Source: Streptomyces formicae | GTDB lineage: Bacteria > Actinomycetota > Actinomycetes > Streptomycetales > Streptomycetaceae | DNA: 64,000 bases | Reading direction: 5' to 3' | Assembly: GCF_002556545.1 (NCBI RefSeq) | Contig: NZ_CP022685.1 | Location: 8,224,001 to 8,288,000 of the forward strand | Shown: positions 13,802 through 23,094 of the stretch, piece after piece | Position numbering within the stretch: the stretch's first letter is position 1 | Layout of the letters: each line of letters begins with the position of its first letter | Notes under the pieces: generated by a model | Databases searched by the model: none | Told to the model about the DNA's origin: nothing | Seen by the model: only the letters and a program-made list of their open reading frames with translations | Position numbers and translations under genes: made by a program

Positions 13802-16273
13802 TCAGGCGTACGTCACCGTGAAGTGCCGCGTCCCTGCGGGGACGTGGACGTCGTCGCCGGAGACCGTCAGCGGTCGGCCGTCCGCCGAAGCGGCCCGCAC
13901 GTGTCCGAACCGGCACGGATACACGTACCGCACCCGCTCCGGCGCCTGGGTGAGCTCCACCGCCACCGTCCGGTCGCCCGCGTCATGGGTGAGCCGGTAG
14001 CCGAAGGGCTCACCGAACAGCGTCGGCGCGGACTCCACCGCCACCGTGTCGCCGTCCGGCACCCAGTGCGGGCGCACCCCCGGCGCGATGTACAGATGCG
14101 GATCGCGGTCCTCGTCCGCCTCGAAGAGCAGCACGTCCCGGATCAGCAGCAGGTACTCGGCCGCCGCCCAGCCGTGCGGGATGTCTCCCATGTACCAGTG
14201 GCGGGAGGGCACCTCGTGGAAGTCCGAGGCGATCGTGAAGGCGTGCTGCTCGTTCCACGCGCCGAGCGCCACCGCCCGCTCCTGGGTGCGCGGGAAGGCC
14301 GCACCGACGATCCAGCCGAGCAGCGCGTCCGTGCGCACCGGGTCGCCCGCCAGCAAGTAGGCGTGTGCCAACTGCGTGGTCAGATAGGGCCCGTAGGCGT
14401 TCCACGCGGCCTCGTGCCGGTAGCCGCCCGCCACGAAGTGCGTGTACATGGTGTCGAGGGTGAAGCGCGCCGCCCGGTCGATGTCGGGCCCGAGCTTGCT
14501 GCCCATGTGCAGCCGCAGCGGATGGAAGAACGCGGCCGTGCCGATCATCGTCGAGTCGAGCCGCCCGACGTCCCCGGGCCCGGTGGGGATGTACGTCTCC
14601 CAGGCCCCGCGCCGACGCTGCTCGTCCAGGACCCAGCGCACGGAGGCGGCCGTCGCGCCCTTCAGGTCGTCGAAGGCCGCCCAGAGTTCGGGCACGTCGG
14701 GCGAGCCGATGCGCTCGGCGAGCCGGGCCGCCTCGTAGAGACCCGCGAGGGCCCACAGGTCGTCCCAGTAGTGCGGCTTGTCGCGCTCGCCCAGGTGCTC
14801 CGCGCTCCAGCCGCTGTGCAGCAGGCCGTACTGGTCGCGGTTGTCCCGCAGCCAGCGCGCGCCGTCGACGACGTAGGGCGTGTACAGCTTGGTGCCGAAC
14901 GCGGCGCCCCTGCCCAGCGTGCGGTCGAGGCGGCCGATCGCCCAGAGCGCCTGGCCGTTGCTGTCCCACTCGCGGTCGTCGCGCTCGTGCGGACCGCCGT
15001 AGAAGCCGTACTCGGCGCACGGTCCGATCCGGCCCGTGCCCCGGTTGAACTTCAGCGGATAGTGCGTGCCCAACTGGCGTTCGGCGAGCGCCGCGTCACC
15101 CACGAGCGAGCAGGCGGTGGCCTCCACCGACGAGTCGCGGATCCAGAACGAGTCGTAGACGGTCGGGCCCGGATGGATCTCGCCCTGGTCGGAGAGGATG
15201 AGCAACTGCGAGCGCGCCTCGCGGAACAGGTCGGCCAAGTGGGTGACGGGGCGGGGCAGATGGGGCTGGACGCCCTGGCCGAGCAGCTTGGCCGTCCAGA
15301 ACGCGCGGTTGCCCTCCTCCAGTTCGGCGGCCGGTGTGGCCCTGATCTCCGCGAGGTCGGCCGCCCCGCTGTACAGATCGACGGGCAGCCGTACGTCCAG
15401 TTCGAACATCTCGTCGTCGACGACCCGGAAGGGCCAGGCGAACGCCGCGCTGCAGAGACCGGCCACCTGGTCCTGCGCCTGCCGCGCGCCGTTCAGCTTG
15501 CCGCCCATGACCAGGTCGTGGAAGGGGCTGTGGGCGAGGTAGGAGTCGGGGTCGAAGGAGAACTCCGGGTTGCCGTAGACGCCGTACTGCTCCGGAGCCG
15601 TGTCGAACACCGGGCCCCAGCCGCTGTTCGTCTCCACCCGGTTCTCCTCGGGCAGATGGCGCAGGAACGTCAGCCTCCGGTCGGTGATCTGCCGTCCGTT
15701 GCGGTCGTGCCGCTGGAAGCCGCTCGGGCCCGCGGGCATGACCGCCGCGCAGAGCCAGCCCTCGCGCGGCTGCCCTGTCGCGGTGCCCACGGTGAGCCGG
15801 GTGACCACGAGGTCGCGCTGCCGGGCGCCGATCGCCGTGGCGAACGTCCGCTGCACGAACTCGACGCCGTCCGGCGTGCGGAACTCGGTGAGGACCACCG
15901 GCAGGTGCGGCGCCTCCATGCGCTGGCCGACCGTGCCGCCGTCGGTGAGCTGCGGCAGGTGCAGGGCGCCGGTCGCCGGGTCGTAGAGGAAGAAGGACAG
16001 GCAGTACTTGTCGTAGACCGGCTCGATCTCACCCGCCTGTCCGATCAGGGACTCCTGGCGGTGGTCCTTCACGCCCACCATGTGCCAGTAGCGGTACAGC
16101 GCGTTGGAGGCGAGTGCCGCCTCCTTGGATTCGTACGTCCCGGAGTCGAAGTCGTCGCTCCAGTGCCGGAAGGCCTGCTGCGTCCACCAGGGGACGGGAT
16201 AGGGCACCTGCGCCCTGCCCGCCCAGCTGCGCCACATGACCTCGTAGAACATCCACTCGTGGGTCTGCGCCAT
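13802..16273 (-). CDS. Six-hairpin (alpha/alpha) glycosidase-fold protein
   Basis: An 823-residue cytoplasmic protein with a good ribosome binding site (gaggggg) before the ATG at 16273. The N-terminal half is mostly beta-rich (about 1-330). From about 360 on, the sequence has helical-toroid features of GH15/GH63/amylo-glucosidase-type enzymes: DSFWIRDSSVEATACSLVGD, CAEYGFYGGPHERDDREWDSNGQALWA and HYWDDLWALAGLYEAARLAE. WIRDSS and EWDSNGQ lie where catalytic acids are found in such folds. A short beta-sandwich closes the protein. The substrate and exact glycoside hydrolase family are not recognised. It stands alone, convergent with the Wbl gene. Confidence 0.7.
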   Translation of the reverse strand: MAQTHEWMFYEVMWRSWAGRAQVPYPVPWWTQQAFRHWSDDFDSGTYESKEAALASNALYRYWHMVGVKDHRQESLIGQAGEIEPVYDKYCLSFFLYDPATGALHLPQLTDGGTVGQRMEAPHLPVVLTEFRTPDGVEFVQRTFATAIGARQRDLVVTRLTVGTATGQPREGWLCAAVMPAGPSGFQRHDRNGRQITDRRLTFLRHLPEENRVETNSGWGPVFDTAPEQYGVYGNPEFSFDPDSYLAHSPFHDLVMGGKLNGARQAQDQVAGLCSAAFAWPFRVVDDEMFELDVRLPVDLYSGAADLAEIRATPAAELEEGNRAFWTAKLLGQGVQPHLPRPVTHLADLFREARSQLLILSDQGEIHPGPTVYDSFWIRDSSVEATACSLVGDAALAERQLGTHYPLKFNRGTGRIGPCAEYGFYGGPHERDDREWDSNGQALWAIGRLDRTLGRGAAFGTKLYTPYVVDGARWLRDNRDQYGLLHSGWSAEHLGERDKPHYWDDLWALAGLYEAARLAERIGSPDVPELWAAFDDLKGATAASVRWVLDEQRRRGAWETYIPTGPGDVGRLDSTMIGTAAFFHPLRLHMGSKLGPDIDRAARFTLDTMYTHFVAGGYRHEAAWNAYGPYLTTQLAHAYLLAGDPVRTDALLGWIVGAAFPRTQERAVALGAWNEQHAFTIASDFHEVPSRHWYMGDIPHGWAAAEYLLLIRDVLLFEADEDRDPHLYIAPGVRPHWVPDGDTVAVESAPTLFGEPFGYRLTHDAGDRTVAVELTQAPERVRYVYPCRFGHVRAASADGRPLTVSGDDVHVPAGTRHFTVTYA

Positions 16274-16329
16274 GGGTTCACCCCCTCGCCCACCGTTGCA
16301 CCGCGAGGGGCGTTCGTAAATCGGTGCGG

Positions 16330-16788
16330 TCAGGGTCCCGGCTTCACCGTCTTCATGGTCAGGTGGGAGTCGACGCGCAGGACACAGGGCAGGCCCGTGA
16401 GCTTGCCGGTGAGGAACGCCTCGTAGGCGGCGTGGTCGGCGACCGCGACGCGGATGAAGTAGTCGGGGCGGCCGAACATGCGCCGGACCTCTATGACCTC
16501 CTCGTAGGAGGCCACGACCTCCTCGAACTCCAGGTAGGTCTTGCGGTCGTTGGCGCTGACCTCGACGTCGATGAGGACTTCGAGGCCGCGGCCGAGGGCT
16601 TCGGTGTTGATGACGGCGTGATAGCCGGCGATGACGCCCGTCTCCTCCAGGCGCTTGACCCGGCGCAGGCAGGGGGGCGCGGTCAGGCCGACGCGTTTGG
16701 CCAGCTCGACGTTGGTCAGGCGGCCGTCCTGCCGCAGGTGAAACAAAATTTCGTTGTCCAGCGCATCGAGGCGGATTTCATTGCTCAC
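16330..16788 (-). CDS. Lrp/AsnC family regulator of AzlCD
   Basis: A 152-residue protein with the usual Lrp layout. The helix-turn-helix is at about 8-60 (LDALDNEILFHLRQDGRLTNVELAKRVGL and PPCLRRVKRLEETGVI). A RAM ligand-binding domain follows to residue 148, with the hallmark GRPDYFIRVAVADHAAYE. It is divergent from azlCD with 62 bp between starts. Lrp proteins sense amino acids, and this gene pair is the common arrangement for control of branched-chain amino acid export. Confidence 0.92.
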   Translation of the reverse strand: MSNEIRLDALDNEILFHLRQDGRLTNVELAKRVGLTAPPCLRRVKRLEETGVIAGYHAVINTEALGRGLEVLIDVEVSANDRKTYLEFEEVVASYEEVIEVRRMFGRPDYFIRVAVADHAAYEAFLTGKLTGLPCVLRVDSHLTMKTVKPGP

Positions 16789-16850
16789 GGAGCCATCATA
16801 GAGCCACTATCCGCAACCATATTAGGCGTGGATCTTCATAAAATGTCGGC
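16789..16850. promoter_or_regulatory. Divergent promoter region between lrp-like gene and azlC
   Basis: 62 bp, clearly richer in A+T than the genes on either side (ccatcatagagccactatcc, then accatattagg and ttcataaaatgt). The A/T tracts spaced about one helical turn apart are what Lrp proteins bind. No perfect palindrome is seen. Confidence 0.5.
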
Positions 16851-17636
16851 ATGCGAACAGCTCCACCCGTCGTCGGTGACACCCCTGCGCCGACCCCAGC
16901 GCCGCCCTCCGAGCCCACCTCCTCGCCCACCCCCGTCCCCCCTTCCGGGCCCCTCTCATGGGTGCGCGTCGCCCTCAAGGACACCGCCTCCGTGGGGCTG
17001 GCCTTCGTGCCCATCGGCCTCGCCTTTGGAGCGCTCGTCACCCAGTCGGGCATCGACTGGTGGTGGGCGCCCCTGTCCGCCGCGCTCATCTACGCGGGCT
17101 CGTTCGAGTTCCTGCTCATCGGCATGGTCGCCGCCGCCGTCCCGCTGGCCTCGATCGCCGTGACCGCCTTCATGGTCAACGTCCGGCACGTCTTCTACGC
17201 GCTGTCCTACCCGCTGCACCGCGTCCAAGGGCGGCTCGGTAAGGCGTACGGAACCTTCGCGCTCAGCGACGAGGCGTACGCCCTGACCTCGGGGGAGAAG
17301 GCCCGCTCCTGGCCCGGCCCGCGCATCATCGGGCTGCAACTCCTGCTGCACCTGTACTGGGTGGGCGGCGCGACCGCGGGAGCCCTGCTCGGCTCGCTGA
17401 TCCCCGAGGGCGTCACGGGCCTGGACTTCGCGCTGACCGCCCTGTTCACCGTCCTCGCCGTCGAGGCGGTCCTCGACCTGCGCGGCGATCTGCCCACGCC
17501 GCTGCTCGCCCTGCTCAGCGCCCTGATCGCCCGGCTGCTCTTCCCCGGCGAGCTGCTCCTCGCCGCCTTCGCCCTGTTCACCCTCGGGCTCCTGGCCCGC
17601 CACCTCGTCACCCACAGGAGGCCCGGCCGTGTCTGA
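16851..17636 (+). CDS. azlC: AzlC branched-chain amino acid exporter, large subunit
   Basis: A 261-residue membrane protein of the AzlC/YgaZ (LIV-E) family. After a Pro/Ser/Thr-rich 35-residue start come the family motifs GLAFVPIGLAFGALVTQSG, AGSFEFLLIGM, FMVNVRHVFYALSYPLH and FALSDEAYAL. About seven hydrophobic segments follow in order. The AzlC-AzlD pair exports branched-chain amino acids or analogues across the cytoplasmic membrane. It overlaps azlD by 8 nt. Confidence 0.92.
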   Translation: MRTAPPVVGDTPAPTPAPPSEPTSSPTPVPPSGPLSWVRVALKDTASVGLAFVPIGLAFGALVTQSGIDWWWAPLSAALIYAGSFEFLLIGMVAAAVPLASIAVTAFMVNVRHVFYALSYPLHRVQGRLGKAYGTFALSDEAYALTSGEKARSWPGPRIIGLQLLLHLYWVGGATAGALLGSLIPEGVTGLDFALTALFTVLAVEAVLDLRGDLPTPLLALLSALIARLLFPGELLLAAFALFTLGLLARHLVTHRRPGRV

Positions 17637-17958
17637 CCCCGGCTACGCGATCGCCGCGGTCGTCGTCACCGCCGCCGTCACCTGGGCCCTGCGCGCCCTG
17701 CCCTTCGCGGCCCTCGCCCCGCTGCGCGCGAGCGGCACCGTCCAATACCTCAGCACCCGCATGCCCGCGGGCGTGATGCTGATCCTCGTCGTCTACTGCC
17801 TGCGCGACCTGCCGCTCACGGAGCCGCGTGCCCTCGCCCCCGTGATCGCCCTCGCTGTCACCGTCGGCCTCCATCTGTGGCGCCGCAACGCGCTGTTGAG
17901 CATTCTCGGCGGCACGACCGTCCATGTGATCCTGGCCAGCACGGTCTTCGCCACGTGA
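17629..17958 (+). CDS. azlD: AzlD branched-chain amino acid exporter, small subunit
   Basis: A 109-residue protein with four hydrophobic segments. TWALRALPFAALAPLR and STRMPAGVMLILVVYCLRDL are AzlD-family sequences. The GTG start lies inside the end of azlC, with aggaggc before it, so expression is coupled. It forms the exporter with AzlC and has no known separate activity. Confidence 0.9.
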   Translation: MSDPGYAIAAVVVTAAVTWALRALPFAALAPLRASGTVQYLSTRMPAGVMLILVVYCLRDLPLTEPRALAPVIALAVTVGLHLWRRNALLSILGGTTVHVILASTVFAT

Positions 17959-17992
17959 GGCCCCCGGGCCGCATCCGGAAAGGTACGCACCG

Positions 17993-18796
17993 TTGAACAC
18001 CGGCAGTTACTACGAGCCCATCGACGAGCACCGCTACAAGCCCACGGCGCACGCGAGCGGTGCGTGGGACACGGCGGAACTGCACTTCAGTCCGCTCGGC
18101 GGCCTCATCGTCCACGCGATCGAGCGCCATCTGGCCGGGCGGCCCGACAGCGGCCTCGTGCTCTCCAGGATCAGCTTCGACATCCTCGGGCGGCTCGCGC
18201 TCGACGAGTGCGAGATCCGGGTGGAGACCCTGCGCCCGGACCGCACCATCGAGCTGCTCGAAGCGGTCGCCCTCATCGCCGGGCGGCCCGTGGTGCGGGC
18301 CAGGGCCTGGCTGCTCGGCGCCGGGGACACGGCCGCCGTGGCAGGGGGCGGCGCCGACGCGCTCCCGCACCCCGAAACGCTCGAACCCTGGCCGCTCGCC
18401 GACCTGTGGCCCGGCGGGTACATCGCGTCGCTCGACGCCCGCGCCGTCGCGCCCCCACGTCCCGGCCGTACGACGGCGTGGGTCTCCACCGGCCTCGACC
18501 TCGTCGCGGGCCAGGACGTCGGCCCCCTCGCCGCCTACGTCGCGCTGGTCGACACCGCCAACGGCATCGCCGTACGCCGGTCGCCCACGGCCTGGATGTT
18601 CCCCAACGTCGACCTGACGGTCCACCTCCACCGGCAGCCCGAAGGACGCTGGGTCGGACTCGACACCAGCGTCACCTTCGGTCCCACGGGGCAGGGCACC
18701 ACGAGCACCGTGCTGCACGACGTCGCGGGCCCGGTCGGCCAGGCCCAGCAGATGCTCACGGTCCGGCCCCTGCCGGGCGGCGGCACGGGGCCCTGA
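17993..18796 (+). CDS. Thioesterase family protein (double hotdog, TesB-like)
   Basis: A 267-residue protein with a TTG start preceded by ggaaagg. The length and pattern fit a double-hotdog acyl-CoA thioesterase: an N-terminal hotdog with SPLGGLIVHAIERHL and LSRISFDILGRL, and a C-terminal one with TAWVSTGLDLVAGQ, VALVDTANGIAV, FPNVDLTVHLHRQPEG and WVGLDTSVTFGPTGQGTTSTVLHD. VDTANG takes the place of the usual active-site D-x-x-x helix. It would hydrolyse acyl-CoA in the cytoplasm, though the substrate is not known. It may be read with azlCD (34-nt gap), but a functional link is not obvious. Confidence 0.78.
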   Translation: MNTGSYYEPIDEHRYKPTAHASGAWDTAELHFSPLGGLIVHAIERHLAGRPDSGLVLSRISFDILGRLALDECEIRVETLRPDRTIELLEAVALIAGRPVVRARAWLLGAGDTAAVAGGGADALPHPETLEPWPLADLWPGGYIASLDARAVAPPRPGRTTAWVSTGLDLVAGQDVGPLAAYVALVDTANGIAVRRSPTAWMFPNVDLTVHLHRQPEGRWVGLDTSVTFGPTGQGTTSTVLHDVAGPVGQAQQMLTVRPLPGGGTGP

Positions 18797-18814
18797 CGGT
18801 GGCGGGCGGCCGGG

Positions 18815-19789
18815 TCAGGCGCCCCGCGCCGCCATCCGCGCCTTGCGCGCGGCCAGCCTCTCGTCGAACTTCGACGCCTCCGCGTCGAGCCCGCCCATGA
18901 AGAGGCCCAGCTCCTCCTGCGCCTTGAGGCCCTCGGGGCCGAGCCCGTCGATCTCCAGGACCTTCAGGAAGCGCAGGACGGGCTGGAGCACGTCGTCGTG
19001 GTGGATGCGCATGTTGTAGACCTCGCCGATGGCCATCTGCGCGGCGGCCCGCTCGAAGCCCGGCATGCCGTGGCCCGGCATGCGGAAGTTGACGACGACG
19101 TCGCGCACGGCCTGCATCGTGAGGTCGGGGGCGAGCTCGAAGGCGGCCTTGAGCAGGTTCCGGTAGAAGACCATGTGGAGGTTCTCGTCGGTCGCGATGC
19201 GCGCCAGCATGCGGTCGCAGACCGGGTCGCCCGACTGGTGGCCCGTGTTGCGGTGCGAGATGCGGGTGGCCAGCTCCTGGAAGGCGACGTACGCCACCGA
19301 GTGCAGCATCGAGTGGCGGTTGTCCGACTCGAAGCCCTCGCTCATGTGCGTCATCCGGAACTGCTCCAGCTGGTCCGGGTCGACGGCGCGCGAGGCGAGG
19401 AGGTAGTCGCGCATCACGATGCCGTGGCGGCCCTCCTCGGCGGTCCAGCGGTGCACCCAGGTGCCCCAGGCGCCGTCGCGGCCGAAGAGCGAGGCGATCT
19501 CGTGGTGGTAACTGGGGAGGTTGTCCTCGGTGAGCAGGTTGACCACCAGGGCGATGCGTCCGATGTCGGTGACCGGGGACTGGCCCTTCTCCCACGCCTC
19601 GCCGTCCTCGAAGATCCCGGGGAAGTTCCGGGCGTCGGAGAACGGGACGTACTCGTGGGGCATCCAGTCCTTGGCCACCTTCAGGTGGCGATTGAGTTCC
19701 TGCTCGACCACTTCCTCCAGCGCGTAGAGCAGCCGGGCGTCGGTCCAGCTGTCCGCGCTGCTACCGAGGTGGGGAGAGGTGATCGTCAC
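18815..19789 (-). CDS. Acyl-ACP delta-9 desaturase (soluble di-iron)
   Basis: A 324-residue member of the fatty acid desaturase type 2 family. The two di-iron half-sites are present: TEDNLPSYHHE with EEGRHG (about 87-122), and DENLHMVFYR (about 195-204). MPHEYVPFSDARNF and WTAEEGRHG are typical of stearoyl-ACP desaturases. It inserts a cis double bond into acyl-ACP using ferredoxin electrons. No ferredoxin reductase is adjacent. It is convergent with the thioesterase gene, and a clear operator-like repeat lies upstream, suggesting control by a TetR-type fatty-acid regulator encoded elsewhere. Confidence 0.9.
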   Translation of the reverse strand: MTITSPHLGSSADSWTDARLLYALEEVVEQELNRHLKVAKDWMPHEYVPFSDARNFPGIFEDGEAWEKGQSPVTDIGRIALVVNLLTEDNLPSYHHEIASLFGRDGAWGTWVHRWTAEEGRHGIVMRDYLLASRAVDPDQLEQFRMTHMSEGFESDNRHSMLHSVAYVAFQELATRISHRNTGHQSGDPVCDRMLARIATDENLHMVFYRNLLKAAFELAPDLTMQAVRDVVVNFRMPGHGMPGFERAAAQMAIGEVYNMRIHHDDVLQPVLRFLKVLEIDGLGPEGLKAQEELGLFMGGLDAEASKFDERLAARKARMAARGA

Positions 19790-19855
19790 GAGGGCTCCAG
19801 AGGGGGACGGGAGTTCTTACGAATTGTTGCGCGCGGGAAGTGCGAGCGGTGCACT

Positions 19856-19889
19856 ACCTACGGTGTCGTAGGTTACGTTGCCGTAGGTT
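19856..19889. promoter_or_regulatory. Operator-like repeats upstream of the desaturase gene
   Basis: acctacg-gtgt-cgtaggt (19856-19873) is an inverted repeat with perfect 7-bp arms, followed by a third half-site cgtaggt at 19882-19888. It lies 67-100 bp upstream of the desaturase start. This is the size and symmetry expected for a TetR-family dimer pair. Confidence 0.6.
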
Positions 19890-19959
19890 AAACCCGCCGT
19901 AAAGGGTCTCCGAGCCACGGCCCCACCCGTCCCTGCCGCAACTACCGCCTCATTACTGG

Positions 19960-20733
19960 TCAGGCGTACAGGTCACGGAGTCGGACTGAGAGGCACGTCA
20001 CACAGCCTTCGAGCTTCTCGAACTCGCTGATGTCCACCAGAACGGGGTCGAATCCGACATCGGCGAGGAGCTCCGCGCTCCTCGGCGCGCTCGCCGACAT
20101 CAGCAGCTTTCCGCCGCCGAGGAGCACCACGTGCGCGCCCGCCTCCTCCGGCACGGGCAGGAAGTGCGGGAAGAGCGAGGGATGGTCGACGAGCGGCTCG
20201 TATCCGATGACCGTCCCGTCGGGCAGCGCCGTCACCGCCGACTTCAGATGTAGGACCCGGGTCACGGGCACGGCGACGACGCGCGCCCCGAGTGGTTCGA
20301 AGGCGGACCGCAACTGCCGCACCCCGTCCGCGTTGGTCCTGCCGCCGCGGCCCACGTAGACCGTGTCGCCGACCTTCAGGACGTCACCGCCGTCCAGCGT
20401 GCCCGGCTCCCACACCCAGGCCACCGAGGCGCCGAGCCTGGCCACCGCCTCCTCCACGCCCGGTGTCTCGTCGAGGCGGCTCGGGGCGCCGGGCCGCGCT
20501 ATCAGCGCCACGTTGCGGAAGACGGTCACCGTGTCCTCGACGAACACCGCGTCCGGGCAGTGGTCGGCGGGCTCCACCTCCAGGGTCTGCCAGCCGTGGG
20601 CCGCGAGCGTCTCCACGTACGCGGCCCACTGCCGCAGCGCGAGGCCCGGATCGACCGGCGGGCGCACCCCGGTGACCAGGCCCTCCGCTATGCGCGGTCC
20701 CGGGCGGCGGATCAGGGCCTTCTTGCTGGGCAC
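19960..20733 (-). CDS. ddaH: Dimethylarginine dimethylaminohydrolase-type amidinotransferase
   Basis: A 257-residue protein of the guanidino-group-modifying superfamily. The catalytic features are GTLDGGDVL (111-119), His162 in VLHLKSAV, and Cys247 in the C-terminal EGCVTCLSV. CPDAVFVEDTVTVF and the GCVTC-SVRLR ending are typical of DDAH, which converts N-omega-methylarginines to citrulline and methylamines in the cytoplasm. Arginine deiminase activity is less likely because the protein is short. The gene stands alone, 171 bp upstream of the desaturase gene on the same strand. Confidence 0.88.
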   Translation of the reverse strand: MPSKKALIRRPGPRIAEGLVTGVRPPVDPGLALRQWAAYVETLAAHGWQTLEVEPADHCPDAVFVEDTVTVFRNVALIARPGAPSRLDETPGVEEAVARLGASVAWVWEPGTLDGGDVLKVGDTVYVGRGGRTNADGVRQLRSAFEPLGARVVAVPVTRVLHLKSAVTALPDGTVIGYEPLVDHPSLFPHFLPVPEEAGAHVVLLGGGKLLMSASAPRSAELLADVGFDPVLVDISEFEKLEGCVTCLSVRLRDLYA

Positions 20734-20771
20734 AGTGGCGACTCCCTACGGCGTCGGGGCAGTGCCGCACA

Positions 20772-23084
20772 TCATGCAGCGTGTGCCCGCTCCCGGCCCA
20801 GAGCGCCGCGAAGATGATCCGCCGTGAACGACCCGGTGGCGTCGAGGAGTTGCGCGGGCGTGCCCTCGAAGACGATCCGCCCGCCGTGCTTGCCGCCGTC
20901 GGGTCCCAGGTCGATCACCCAGTCCGCGTGCTTGACCACGTCGAGGTTGTGCTCGACGACGACCACGGTGTTGCCCGCGTCGACCAGCCGGTCGAGCAGC
21001 GCGAGCAGCCCGTCGACATCGGCCATGTGCAGCCCGGTGGTCGGCTCGTCCAGGACGTACGTCGTGCCCGTGCGGTGCAACTGGGTGGCCAGCTTGATGC
21101 GTTGGCGCTCGCCGCCGGAGAGCGTGCTCAGCGGCTGGCCGAGCGTGAGGTAGGTCAGGCCCACGTCCCGCAGGGTGCTCAGACGGCGGCGTACGCCCTT
21201 GTCGTCGAAGCCGTCGCCGAGCCGGTCGAAGAAGTCCAGGGCCCGCTCGGCGGTCATCTCCAGGACGTCGACGATCGAGTGGCCCGCGACGGTGAGCCGC
21301 AGCACCTCTTCCTTGAAGCGGCGCCCCTCGCACGCCTCGCAGGTCGTGGTCACCGGATCCATGAACGCGAGGTCGCTGTAGATGATCCCGCGCCCCTGGC
21401 AACGCTCGCACGCGCCCTGCGAGTTGAAGCTGAACAGGCTCGCCCGCTCACCGCTCTCGCGCGCGAAGAGCTTGCGCAGGGTGTCCATGATCCCGAGGTA
21501 CGTCGCCGGGGTCGAGCGGCCCGAGATGCCGATCGAGGACTGGTCGACGACCACGGCGTCGGGGTGCGAGGCGACGTAGGCCCCCGACACCAGCGTGCTC
21601 TTGCCCGAGCCCGCGACGCCCGTCACCGCCGTGAGCACCCCGGTCGGCACCCGCACGCTCACGTTCTTGAGGTTGTGCAGATCGGCGTCCTCGATCCAGT
21701 GCCCGCCGGTCGCCTCGCGCGGGTGCTCCTTGACGCCCGTGGTGCGGCGCAACTGGCGCCCGGTCAGGGTGTCCGCGCCGCGCAGCTCGTCCGGGGTGCC
21801 CTCGAAGACGACGAGACCGCCGCCGGTGCCGGCTCGCGGGCCCATGTCGACGACGTGGTCGGCGACCGCGATCACGTCCGGGTCGTGCTCGACCACGAGC
21901 ACCGTGTTGCCCTTGTCGCGCAGCCGGAGCAGCAGGTCGTTCAGGCGTCCCACGTCGCGCGGGTGCAGACCGACGCTCGGCTCGTCGAAGATGTAGGTCA
22001 TGCCGGTCAGGCTGGAGCCGAGGTGGCGCACCATCTTCAGGCGCTGGCCCTCGCCGCCCGACAGGGTGGACGTCTCGCGGTCCAGGCTGAGGTAGCCGAG
22101 GCCGATCGCCTCGATCCGCTCCAGGGCCGCCACCGCCGCCCCGGCGATCGGGCCCGCCACCGGGTCGTGGATCCGGCCGAGCGCGACGATGAGGTCGGTG
22201 ACCTCCATGCGGGTGCAGTCGGTGATGCCGAGGCCGCCGACGCGGGTGGCGAGCGCCGCCGCGTTGAGGCGGGCGCCGTGACAGGTCGGGCAGCGGCCCT
22301 CCTGGAGGAACCCCTGCACCATGTCGCGGGTCTTCTGGGCGAGCGTCGACAGGTCGCGGTTGAGGTAGAGCCGCTCGAAGCGGTCGGCGAGGCCCTCGTA
22401 GTCGATGTCCCGCGCGCCGCCGGTGTTGTCGACCGTGACCTTCTTCCTGCCGCCGCCGCGCAGCAGGAACTGCCGCTCGGCGGCGGTGAACTCACCGACC
22501 GGCTTGTGCGTGTCCAGGTCGGTGGTGTTGGTGTACGTCTGGCCCTGCCAGGTCCCGGCGGCGAACGGCGGGAAGAGGACCGCGCCGTCCGCCAGGGACT
22601 TGGCGGGGTCGAGGATGCGGTCGTAGTCGGGCCGCACGGTGCGCCCGAGGCCGTCGCACTCGGGGCACATGCCCGCCGGGTCGTTGAACGAGTACGCGGT
22701 CGCCCCTCCCGCGCTGGGCGTGCCGTACCGGGAGAACAGCACCCGGATCACCGAGTAGATGTCGGTCATCGTGCCCACCGTCGAGCGGGAGTGCCCGCCG
22801 ATCGGCTTCTGGTCGACGACGATCGCGGGCGAGAGGTCCTCGATGGTGTCCGCGTGCGGCCGCTCGTACTTGGGCAGCCGGTTGCGGACGAACCAGGTGA
22901 AGGTCTCGTTCAGCTGACGCTGCGACTCGACCGCGATCGTGTCGAAGACGACCGACGACTTTCCGGACCCGGAGACCCCGGTGAAGACCGTCAGACGGCC
23001 CTTCGGGATGCGCAGGCTCACCTCCTTGAGGTTGTTCTCACGGGCCCCTGCGATGGTGATGAACTGGTGGCTGAGCTGGTCCAT
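20772..23084 (-). CDS. UvrA-like ABC ATPase (UvrA2 type, resistance-associated)
   Basis: A 770-residue protein with two UvrA-type ATPase halves. The N-half has GVSGSGKSS (36-44), [13 protein letters not shown] and [12 protein letters not shown]. The C-half has [26 protein letters not shown] and [14 protein letters not shown] zinc-finger C-x2-C ... C-x2-C is visible in the C-half (CERC, CEAC). At about 170 residues below a typical 940-residue UvrA, it lacks most of the UvrB-binding region. Short paralogues of this kind (DrrC type) occur with drug resistance in Streptomyces. It is 10 bp downstream of an ABC-F gene, probably one operon. The role is DNA protection or resistance rather than canonical excision repair. 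Confidence 0.85.
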   Translation of the reverse strand: MDQLSHQFITIAGARENNLKEVSLRIPKGRLTVFTGVSGSGKSSVVFDTIAVESQRQLNETFTWFVRNRLPKYERPHADTIEDLSPAIVVDQKPIGGHSRSTVGTMTDIYSVIRVLFSRYGTPSAGGATAYSFNDPAGMCPECDGLGRTVRPDYDRILDPAKSLADGAVLFPPFAAGTWQGQTYTNTTDLDTHKPVGEFTAAERQFLLRGGGRKKVTVDNTGGARDIDYEGLADRFERLYLNRDLSTLAQKTRDMVQGFLQEGRCPTCHGARLNAAALATRVGGLGITDCTRMEVTDLIVALGRIHDPVAGPIAGAAVAALERIEAIGLGYLSLDRETSTLSGGEGQRLKMVRHLGSSLTGMTYIFDEPSVGLHPRDVGRLNDLLLRLRDKGNTVLVVEHDPDVIAVADHVVDMGPRAGTGGGLVVFEGTPDELRGADTLTGRQLRRTTGVKEHPREATGGHWIEDADLHNLKNVSVRVPTGVLTAVTGVAGSGKSTLVSGAYVASHPDAVVVDQSSIGISGRSTPATYLGIMDTLRKLFARESGERASLFSFNSQGACERCQGRGIIYSDLAFMDPVTTTCEACEGRRFKEEVLRLTVAGHSIVDVLEMTAERALDFFDRLGDGFDDKGVRRRLSTLRDVGLTYLTLGQPLSTLSGGERQRIKLATQLHRTGTTYVLDEPTTGLHMADVDGLLALLDRLVDAGNTVVVVEHNLDVVKHADWVIDLGPDGGKHGGRIVFEGTPAQLLDATGSFTADHLRGALGRERAHAA

Positions 23085-23094
23085 GCCACCGAAG

